From: Pseudazoarcus sp963975885 | Lineage (GTDB): Bacteria; Pseudomonadota; Gammaproteobacteria; Burkholderiales; Rhodocyclaceae | Length of the DNA stretch: 64,000 bases | Direction: 5' to 3' | Assembly: GCA_963975885.1 (NCBI GenBank) | Contig: CAXBIS010000002.1 | Coordinates: 1 to 64,000 of the forward strand | Part shown: positions 57,831 through 64,000 of the stretch, one piece after another | How positions within the stretch are numbered: position 1 is the stretch's first letter | Layout of the letters: every line of letters starts with the position of its first letter | Notes under the pieces: generated by a model | What the model was told of the DNA's origin: nothing | Seen by the model: the letters and a program-made list of their open reading frames with translations, nothing else | The model's database searches: none | Made by a program: the position numbers and the translations under genes

Positions 57831-58908
57831 CCACGCGATGATGGCGCGCGCGCTGCAACTGGCCGCGCGCGGGCTGGAGACCACCACGCCCAACCCGCGC
57901 GTGGGCAGCGTCGTGGTGCGCGACGGCCGGATCGTCGGCGAAGGCTGGCATGAGTGCGCCGGCAGTGCGCACGCCGAGGCCGCCGCACTGGCCGCCGCGG
58001 GTGAGGCCGCACGCGGTGCGACCGTCTACATCACGCTCGAGCCCTGCGCCCACTACGGGCGCACCCCGCCCTGCGCCGAGGCGCTGGTACGCGCCGGCGT
58101 GGCGCGCGTGGTCGCGGCGATGTGCGACCCCAACCCCAAGGTATCCGGCCGCGGCTTCGCGCTGCTCGAGGAACACGATATCCGCTGGGAGTGCGGGCTG
58201 CTGGAGGGCGAGGCGCGCGAACTCAACATCGGCTACATCTCGCGCATGACGCGCGGCCGACCGTGGCTGCGGCTCAAGGCCGCCAGCACGCTCGACGGCA
58301 AGACCGCACTGGAAAACGGCGTCAGTCAGTGGATCACCGGAGCAGCCGCGCGACGCGACGGCCACCGCTGGCGCGCGCGCGCCTGCGCGGTGCTCACCGG
58401 CTACGGCACGGTGCGCGCCGACGACCCGCAACTGACCGTGCGCGACGTGCCCTGCAGCCGCCAGCCGCTGCGCATAGTCGTCGACGCGCGCCTCGAAACC
58501 CCGCCCACCGCGCGCATCCTGCAAGGCGGCAACGTGCTCATCGCCTGCGCCGCACGTGACGAAGCGCGCGCCACCATGCTGGAGCAGCTCGGCGCCGAAA
58601 TCGTGGTGCTGCCCAACGACGCAGGCAAGGTCGACCTCCCTGCCCTGCTGCATGAGCTGGCCGCACGCGGCATCAACGAGGTGCACGCCGAGGCCGGCTT
58701 CAAGCTCAACGGCTCGCTGCTGCGCGAAGGCTGCGTCGACGAACTGCTGCTCTACATGGCCCCGATGCTCGTCGGCGACGCCGCCCAAGGCATCTTCAAC
58801 CTCGCCGCGATGACCGGGCTTGATCAGGCGTTGCGCCCCACCCTGCACGACGTGCGCCGCATCGGCAACGACATCCGCATCATCGGGCGGTTGTCGCCGC
58901 TGCCCTGA
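57811..58908 (+). CDS. ribD: Bifunctional riboflavin biosynthesis deaminase/reductase
   Basis: Deaminates and reduces the pyrimidine intermediate of riboflavin synthesis, 365 aa. Deaminase zinc ligands H54 (AHAEAAAL) and C79/C88 (EPCAHYGRTPPC); reductase half from about 145 (RPWLRLKAASTLDGKTA). The start MTFSTIDHAMMARALQLA overlaps nrdR and is family-like; ATG at 57838 or 57841 would avoid overlap but lose the usual start. The expected next rib gene is absent: ribD meets a convergent gene after six bases. Confidence 0.95.
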   Translation: MTFSTIDHAMMARALQLAARGLETTTPNPRVGSVVVRDGRIVGEGWHECAGSAHAEAAALAAAGEAARGATVYITLEPCAHYGRTPPCAEALVRAGVARVVAAMCDPNPKVSGRGFALLEEHDIRWECGLLEGEARELNIGYISRMTRGRPWLRLKAASTLDGKTALENGVSQWITGAAARRDGHRWRARACAVLTGYGTVRADDPQLTVRDVPCSRQPLRIVVDARLETPPTARILQGGNVLIACAARDEARATMLEQLGAEIVVLPNDAGKVDLPALLHELAARGINEVHAEAGFKLNGSLLREGCVDELLLYMAPMLVGDAAQGIFNLAAMTGLDQALRPTLHDVRRIGNDIRIIGRLSPLP

Positions 58909-58914
58909 ATCCCC

Positions 58915-59790
58915 TCAGAGCGCGTTGAGCGGAATCTTCAGGTAGGAAACGCCGTTGTCCTCGGCCGGCGGCAGACTGCCGGCACGGATGTTGACCTGCA
59001 CGGATGGCAGGATCAGCACCGGCATCTCCAGCGTCGCGTCGCGCTTGGTGCGCATCGCGACGAATTCCTCCTCGGAAATGCCATCACGTACGTGGATATT
59101 CCCTTCGCGCTGGTCGGCGACCGTGCACTCCCAGCTCGGGCCGCGCCCGGACGGCGGGTAATCGTGACACATGAACAGCCGCGTCTCGGGCGGCAGCGAC
59201 AGGATGCGTCGCGCAGAGCGGTACAGTGCGTGCGCATCGCCGCCGGGAAAGTCGCAGCGCGCCGTACCCACGTCGGGCATGAACAGGGTATCGCCGACGA
59301 ACACCGCGTCACCGATGTGGTAGGCCACACAGGCTGGCGTATGGCCGGGCACGTACATGACCTGCGCCTCCAGTTCACCGATGCGAAATACCTCGTCATC
59401 AGCGAACAACTGGTCGAACTGCGAGCCGTCCATACGGAACTGCGACTCCAGGTTGAAGATGTCGCGAAACACCTTCTGCACCCTGCGGATGTTCTCGCCG
59501 ATGGCGATACGCCCGCCGATCTGCTGCTTCAGATACGGTGCGGCTGACAGGTGATCGGCGTGGGCATGGGTTTCGAGGATCCATTCGACACGCAAGTCAT
59601 AGTCGCGCACGAAGGCGATGACCTCGTCGGCCGTGCGATGCGAGGTCCGCCCGGACTTGGGATCGTAGTCGAGCACCGAATCGATGATCGCGCAGGCGCT
59701 GCCGCGCCCGGCGTGAACGATGTGCGTGACGGTACCGGTGATCTTGTCGTAGACCCCATGGACATGCGGGTGGCAGGCGACTTCGGACAT
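58915..59790 (-). CDS. Metallo-beta-lactamase-fold persulfide dioxygenase-like protein (Blh/ETHE1 type)
   Basis: Protein of 291 aa. The metal motif ILETHAHADHLSAAPYL, the second ligands in YVPGHTPACVAYHIGDAVFVGDTLF and MCHDYPP match the ETHE1/Blh group, in which the iron form oxidises glutathione persulfide to sulfite. The strong ribosome site AAAGGAGG precedes the ATG. Divergent from an ArsR regulator with a BigR/SqrR cysteine pair and transport genes, the same association as the Xylella/Agrobacterium big operon. Activity inferred from this context. Confidence 0.9.
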   Translation of the reverse strand: MSEVACHPHVHGVYDKITGTVTHIVHAGRGSACAIIDSVLDYDPKSGRTSHRTADEVIAFVRDYDLRVEWILETHAHADHLSAAPYLKQQIGGRIAIGENIRRVQKVFRDIFNLESQFRMDGSQFDQLFADDEVFRIGELEAQVMYVPGHTPACVAYHIGDAVFVGDTLFMPDVGTARCDFPGGDAHALYRSARRILSLPPETRLFMCHDYPPSGRGPSWECTVADQREGNIHVRDGISEEEFVAMRTKRDATLEMPVLILPSVQVNIRAGSLPPAEDNGVSYLKIPLNAL

Positions 59791-59819
59791 GTCGAACCTC
59801 CTTTAAATCAGTACTCGGT

Positions 59820-59854
59820 AATGTATTGACTTATACTTTCGGTGTCAATATATT
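59820..59854. promoter_or_regulatory. Overlapping divergent promoters and candidate repressor operator
   Basis: Plus strand: -35 TTGACT (59826-59831), 17-base spacer, -10 TATATT (59849-59854). Minus strand: -35 TTGACA (59843-59848), 17-base spacer, -10 TACATT (59820-59825). Both fall on one inverted repeat, arms TATTGAC (59824-59830) and GTCAATA (59844-59850) with a 13-base centre. A dimer binding there would block both promoters at once, which fits an ArsR-family repressor controlling itself and the hydrolase. Confidence 0.75.
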
Positions 59855-59880
59855 ATGTTTTTCTGAATTACTGGCCTCCG

Positions 59881-60207
59881 ATGATCACCACGATTCCGCC
59901 ACCCGAGGCGCTGCACGATGGCGCCGAACGTGCGTGCCGACTGCTCAAGGTGCTGTCCAACCCCGACCGCCTGATGATTCTGTGCGAACTTGCGCAAGGC
60001 GAACGGCGCGTCGGCGAGCTCGAGACGCGCCTGGGCATCGTCCAGCCGACGCTGTCGCAACAGCTCACGGTGTTGCGCGCCGAAGGACTGGTCGACACGC
60101 GCCGGGAGGGCCGTCACATCCACTATCGGCTGATCAGCCCGCAGGTCGGCGCGCTGATCGGCGTACTCCACGAGCAGTTCTGCCAATCCACGGAGACATC
60201 GCTATGA
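59881..60207 (+). CDS. bigR: ArsR-family persulfide-sensing repressor, BigR/SqrR-like
   Basis: Winged-helix repressor of 108 aa. Cysteines C35 (MILCELAQGE) and C101 (HEQFCQS) are 66 residues apart, the same spacing as C41/C107 of SqrR and C42/C108 of BigR, which form a tetrasulfide bridge with persulfides. The recognition helix is in VQPTLSQQLTVLRAEGLV. ATG at 59881 is used; a GTG at 59842 would overlap the promoter. A third cysteine, C19, also exists. Its stop overlaps the next start by four bases (ATGA). Confidence 0.88.
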   Translation: MITTIPPPEALHDGAERACRLLKVLSNPDRLMILCELAQGERRVGELETRLGIVQPTLSQQLTVLRAEGLVDTRREGRHIHYRLISPQVGALIGVLHEQFCQSTETSL

Positions 60208-60644
60208 GCATCGACTGGGCAAACTTCACGCCGTGGGCATCACTCGCCGGCGGCGTGCTGATCGGCGTCGCGGCCGCACTGTTCGTGCTCGCCAACGGCC
60301 GCATCCTCGGCGTCAGCGGCATTCTGGGCGGACTGCTGCGCCCCGCTGCGGGCGACGCGGTGTGGCGCATCGCCTTCCTGCTCGGCATGGCCGCATCACC
60401 ATTTCTCTACATGGTGCTCGCACCGGCCGGCTGGGCGATGGCGCCGACCATCGACGCCGGTCTGGTGACGCTGATCGTCGCCGGTCTGCTGGTCGGCTTC
60501 GGCACACGCCTGGGCTCGGGCTGCACCAGCGGTCACGGCGTATGCGGGCTGTCACGCCTGTCACCGCGCTCGCTGGTCGCCACGCTGTCGTTCATGGCGG
60601 CCGGTTTCGCGGCCGTCTTCGTCACCCGTCACGTTTTCGCCTGA
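60204..60644 (+). CDS. YeeE/YedE-family membrane protein
   Basis: Protein of 146 aa with four helices and the family motif GTRLGSGCTSGHGVCGLSRLSPRS, whose two cysteines are typical. YeeE relatives import thiosulfate. The cysteine of this motif is in the sulfur path of characterised members. Translationally coupled to the repressor. Probably forms a pair with the next gene; sulfur species transported is inference. Confidence 0.9.
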   Translation: MSIDWANFTPWASLAGGVLIGVAAALFVLANGRILGVSGILGGLLRPAAGDAVWRIAFLLGMAASPFLYMVLAPAGWAMAPTIDAGLVTLIVAGLLVGFGTRLGSGCTSGHGVCGLSRLSPRSLVATLSFMAAGFAAVFVTRHVFA

Positions 60645-60654
60645 GGAGAGCGCC

Positions 60655-61071
60655 ATGCAGCGTTTGACCGAATTTCTCGTCGGGCTGATCTTTGGCCTTG
60701 GACTCATCCTCTCGGGCATGACCGACCCGTCCAAGGTGCTGGGCTTTCTCGACCTGTTCGGCGCCTGGGACCCGTCGCTGGCTCTGGTGATGGGCGGCGC
60801 GATTGCGGTCGGAGCGTTCGCCTTCGCGCTGGCCAGGGATCGCACGCAGAGTGTTCTCGGCGGCGCCATGCACTTGCCCCGCGCAACGCAGATCGACAAG
60901 CGACTGGTGGTTGGCGCGCTGATCTTCGGCGCCGGCTGGGGCCTGGCCGGCTTCTGCCCCGGTCCCGCGCTCGTCGCTTCCGCCTCGGGCGAGATCAAGG
61001 CTGCAATCTTCGTCGTCGCGATGCTCGCCGGCATGGGGTTGTACGCCCTGGTCGAACGTCGCATCGCCTGA
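60655..61071 (+). CDS. YeeE/YedE-related membrane protein (DUF6691 type)
   Basis: Protein of 138 aa with four helices, opening RLTEFLVGLIFGLGLILSGMTDPSKVLGFLD and carrying GAGWGLAGFCPGPALVA with one cysteine. It is the usual second half of the split YeeE-type transporter. GAGGAGAG lies before the ATG. Part of the repressor operon. Confidence 0.9.
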   Translation: MQRLTEFLVGLIFGLGLILSGMTDPSKVLGFLDLFGAWDPSLALVMGGAIAVGAFAFALARDRTQSVLGGAMHLPRATQIDKRLVVGALIFGAGWGLAGFCPGPALVASASGEIKAAIFVVAMLAGMGLYALVERRIA

Positions 61072-61072
61072 C

Positions 61073-62833
61073 GTGCGCCGCCCCGCCCTGCCTGCCCTGG
61101 AGTGGCTGCGCGACTATCGTGGCGAGACCTTCGCCGCCGACGCCGTCGCCGCGTTGATCGTCACGATCATGCTCATCCCGCAGAGCCTCGCCTACGCGAT
61201 GCTCGCGGGCCTGCCACCCGAAGTCGGGCTGTATGCGAGCATCGCGCCGCTGGTGGCCTATGCGATCTTCGGCACCAGCCGCGTGCTCGCCGTCGGCCCG
61301 GTGGCGGTCGTTTCGCTGATGACCGCCACCGCAATCGGCGAGCATGCCGCAACCGGCTCACCCGACTACTGGGCCGCGGCGATCACACTGGCCTTCCTGT
61401 CGGGTGCGATGCTGCTGATCATGGGCTGGCTGCGGCTGGGTCTCATCGCCAACTTTCTCAGCCATCCGGTCATTTCCGGCTTCATCTCGGCCACCGGTCT
61501 GCTCATCGCCGCCGGTCAGCTCAAGGTCATCCTCGCCATACCGGCCAGCGGCCACGACTTCGTCGCCCTGGTCGTCTCGCTGGCGCGGCATCTGACCGAA
61601 ACCCACGCGCTGACTGCCGTGATCGGCCTGTCGACAATCGCCTTCCTGCTATGGTCGCGCCGCCATCTCAAGTCACTGCTCGCACGCTCAATGCCACTGC
61701 GCGCAGCCGACATCCTCGCACGCAGCGCGCCGGTGGTCGCGATTGCCGTGACCACGCTGGCGACCTGGCACTTCGACTGGAACGATGCCGGTTTGACGAT
61801 CGTCGGTAGCGTGCCCCAGGGCCTGCCACCGCTGACGCTGCCCGTCTGGAATCCGGCGCTGTGGCAGCAACTGGCGCTGCCGGCACTGCTGATCAGCGTG
61901 GTGGGCTTCGTCGAATCCGTTTCGGTCGGCCAGACACTCGCCGCGCGGGCCCGTCAGCGCATCGACCCGAACCGCGAACTGATCGCGCTCGGCGCGGCCA
62001 ACGTCTCGGCCGGCTTCACCGGCGGCTATCCGGTCACCGGTGGCTTCGCGCGCTCGGTGGTCAATCACGATGCCGGCGCGCGAACCCCTGCAGCCGGCAT
62101 CTTCACCGCGGCAGGCATCCTGCTCGCCGCACTGCTGCTCACCCCGGCGCTGTACTACCTGCCGCAGGCGACGCTCGCCGCAACCATCGTCGTGGCCGTG
62201 CTGTCGCTGGTCGATCTGGGCGTGCTGCGTCGCACCTGGAGCTACTCGAAACCCGATTTCATCGCGGTGCTCACCACGCTGCTCGCAACACTGGGCCTCG
62301 GCGTCGAAACCGGGCTGATCGCCGGGGTCGGCATCTCGCTGGCGCTGTTCCTGCTGCGCACCAGCCGCCCGCACATCGCCGAGGTCGGCCTCGTTCCCGG
62401 CACCGAGCACTTCCGCAACATCCACCGTCATCAGGTGCTGACGACTCCGGACGTGGTCAGCCTGCGCGTCGACGAGAGTCTCTACTTCGCCAACGCCCGC
62501 GCGCTCGAGGATCGCATCAACGAGGCCGTCGCAGCCAGGCCAAAACTGCGCCATCTCGTGCTGCTGTGCTCGGCCATCAACGACATTGACGCCAGCGCGC
62601 TCGAAAGCCTGGAGACCATCAACCGCCGCCTGCGCGACGCCGGCATCCTGCTGCACCTGTCCGAAGTGAAAGGCCCGGTCATGGACCACCTGCAGCGCAC
62701 CGACTTTCTGGATCGCTTGTCGGGCGATGTGTTTCTGACCCACTTCCGGGCCATATGCGAGCTCGCCCCCGAACTGAAGCATTCGCCAGGAACGGCAAAC
62801 GATCAGTCGGCCCGCGCGACCGACGCCACGTAA
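61073..62833 (+). CDS. SulP-family anion transporter with STAS domain
   Basis: Protein of 586 aa from a GTG start one base after the previous stop, so it is coupled. The sulfate-permease domain (about 10-410, with IPQSLAYAMLAGLPPEVGLYAS and 10-12 helices) is followed by a STAS domain (about 435-555, VVSLRVDESLYFANARALEDR). Probably exports or imports sulfate, sulfite or bicarbonate; its place in a persulfide-oxidation operon favours removal or uptake of sulfur oxyanions. Its last 31 bases overlap the converging radical SAM gene. Confidence 0.9.
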   Translation: MRRPALPALEWLRDYRGETFAADAVAALIVTIMLIPQSLAYAMLAGLPPEVGLYASIAPLVAYAIFGTSRVLAVGPVAVVSLMTATAIGEHAATGSPDYWAAAITLAFLSGAMLLIMGWLRLGLIANFLSHPVISGFISATGLLIAAGQLKVILAIPASGHDFVALVVSLARHLTETHALTAVIGLSTIAFLLWSRRHLKSLLARSMPLRAADILARSAPVVAIAVTTLATWHFDWNDAGLTIVGSVPQGLPPLTLPVWNPALWQQLALPALLISVVGFVESVSVGQTLAARARQRIDPNRELIALGAANVSAGFTGGYPVTGGFARSVVNHDAGARTPAAGIFTAAGILLAALLLTPALYYLPQATLAATIVVAVLSLVDLGVLRRTWSYSKPDFIAVLTTLLATLGLGVETGLIAGVGISLALFLLRTSRPHIAEVGLVPGTEHFRNIHRHQVLTTPDVVSLRVDESLYFANARALEDRINEAVAARPKLRHLVLLCSAINDIDASALESLETINRRLRDAGILLHLSEVKGPVMDHLQRTDFLDRLSGDVFLTHFRAICELAPELKHSPGTANDQSARATDAT

Positions 62834-63978
62834 TCGGCGGCCTCCGCAATCAGGACCGCCTCGTCGGTGATCGCCATCGCCTGCACGTCGTCGGGCAGCG
62901 GGCGCAGCGGGATGCAGAAGCGCACCGTCGGCTTGTGGTCGGTCCTGAAGTAGCAACTGTGGCAGGTCGGCATGCCGCCCCGATCCAGAAACCCCTTGCG
63001 CAGTGACAAGGCTCTCGGGGAGCGCCACAACTGTTCGAAGGATTCGTTCACAAGCGACCCGAAGAACTCCTCTTCGTGGCTGGCATAGCTGCAAAAACTC
63101 AACCGCCCGTCGGAATTGAGCGTCGGGGCGCGCAGCGGCTTTCCGCAACGCAGCCGCCCCGCCACGCGGGCCTTCTCCAGCCCTTCGGTGGGCTTGCCCC
63201 GGGTCAGTTCGTAGCGGGAGAAATTCGCCTTCAACGGGACGAACTCGCGCGACACGTCGTGCCCGCGATAGTCGAAAGGCCGGAAATCCTTGAGCGTAAA
63301 CAGATCCGCGCCGACCTCCTTGGCCATCTGCAGCAGGCGCGGAATCTGCGGCACCGTGTCGCGCGTTGCGAGCACGCGAAAATTGATCACCGGGTGCTGC
63401 ACGCCCAGGCGCTCCTTGGCCTCGCGCAGCAGCTCGATGGTCTTGAGTGCGTCCGCGAGCTTGCCACCCACGCGATACTTCTCGAAAGTCTCCTGATCGG
63501 CTCCATCCACGCAGACACAGATCAGCGTCAGACCGCTCTCGACCAGTTCGCCCATGAACTTCGGGTTCACGCGCACCGTGCCGTTGGTGCTGATCAGGGT
63601 CTTGATCCCGGATTTACCCGCGTGCGCCACCATGTCCGTGATGCGCGGGTGCAGCAACGGCTCGCCCCAGTCCCAGAACAGCGTCAGCATCAGGTGCTCG
63701 CGCATCTCGTCGATCACCCGTGCGTAGGTGTCGTAGTCCAGATGTTCATTGGGCCGGCCGAGCGTGTCGTTTCCGGTGGGACAGGCGGGACACTTGAGAT
63801 TGCATACCGTCGTCACCCCGACGTGCAGCAGATGCGGCCTGGCACTGCCCTGCGAAACGGGATCAACCGCCTGCGCCGCGAGATTGGCGCACTTCGCCCG
63901 ATCCAGCCGGCAGTGATACAGAACGCTCTCCTCCTGCAAGGAAAAGGTCGAGGGCAAGCGGCGAAGCCGGTCCACCAT
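62803..63978 (-). CDS. Radical SAM/SPASM protein, start probably outside the window
   Basis: Radical SAM enzyme of unknown target, 391 aa from the ATG at 63978. Cluster motif VTTVCNLKCPACPTG gives CxxxCxxC. The C-terminal SPASM-like part has RCGKPLRAPTLNSDGRLSFCSYASHEEEFFG and PTCHSCYF with extra Fe-S cysteines. The open frame continues upstream to the window edge with family-like residues (WLSRFGL), so the true N-terminus may be outside. No small precursor peptide is seen nearby. SPASM proteins modify peptides or cofactors; function not assigned. Confidence 0.85.
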   Translation of the reverse strand: MVDRLRRLPSTFSLQEESVLYHCRLDRAKCANLAAQAVDPVSQGSARPHLLHVGVTTVCNLKCPACPTGNDTLGRPNEHLDYDTYARVIDEMREHLMLTLFWDWGEPLLHPRITDMVAHAGKSGIKTLISTNGTVRVNPKFMGELVESGLTLICVCVDGADQETFEKYRVGGKLADALKTIELLREAKERLGVQHPVINFRVLATRDTVPQIPRLLQMAKEVGADLFTLKDFRPFDYRGHDVSREFVPLKANFSRYELTRGKPTEGLEKARVAGRLRCGKPLRAPTLNSDGRLSFCSYASHEEEFFGSLVNESFEQLWRSPRALSLRKGFLDRGGMPTCHSCYFRTDHKPTVRFCIPLRPLPDDVQAMAITDEAVLIAEAADYVASVARAD

Positions 63979-64000
63979 CAATCCGAAACGCGACAGCCAG

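Noticed and set aside
55782..57893. Antisense frame of 703 aa across glyA and nrdR
   Set aside because: Crosses three conserved genes; composition typical of antisense to GC-rich coding DNA.

Overview
The window is high-GC and reads as chromosomal core sequence from a betaproteobacterium, most likely Rhodocyclales (Azoarcus/Thauera/Aromatoleum-like). That placement is inferred from gene content and order: tyrS next to an rrn operon, M23 peptidase–erpA–argC–rpsI–rplM, a complete nqrABCDEF set, CYTH-CHAD downstream of glnE, and several TRAP transporters. No search was run. I see no insertion sequence, prophage, CRISPR array or tRNA. Coding density is very high, and many long antisense open frames are high-GC shadows of real genes.

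Layout: 1-214 carries a textbook rRNA promoter and boxA reading left, so a 16S gene should start just outside the window. 215-7437 holds tyrS, a LytM-type peptidase, erpA, argC, the rplM-rpsI operon, osmC-like, coq7 and a CNP1-like protein. Between rplM and osmC lies a well-formed candidate small RNA with two anti-Shine-Dalgarno motifs. 7548-25860 holds rppH, proS, a lytic transglycosylase, a bactofilin, tldD, a nitrilase-family amidase, yhdP, glnE, a CYTH-CHAD protein, sixA, two little-characterised genes, mnmA and a putative secreted transglutaminase-like protein. nudJ follows at 25857-26309.

26610-33178 is the Na+-translocating NADH:quinone oxidoreductase operon (nqrABCDEF) with nqrM and a CBS-pair gene, but no apbE. 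33322-43291 holds ilvE, a YheT hydrolase, a phosphomannomutase/phosphoglucomutase, an EAL-HDOD protein, alaS, a two-component system and a PduO-type adenosyltransferase. 43411-46666 is a TAXI-TRAP transporter (fused permease plus binding protein). 46755-50508 holds aroG, mog, darP and pmbA/tldE, the partner of tldD. 50655-55939 is a DctQM TRAP permease followed by a histidine phosphatase and two tandem Tat-exported DctP binding proteins. 56037-58908 is glyA-nrdR-ribD.

58915-62833 is a sulfide/persulfide-response locus. A metallo-hydrolase of the ETHE1/Blh type is divergent from a BigR/SqrR-like ArsR repressor, two YeeE/YedE-type membrane proteins and a SulP transporter. The divergent promoters overlap on one inverted repeat. 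A radical SAM/SPASM protein runs off the right edge. The most interesting items are the anti-SD small RNA (about 5483-5586) and the persulfide-sensing divergon.
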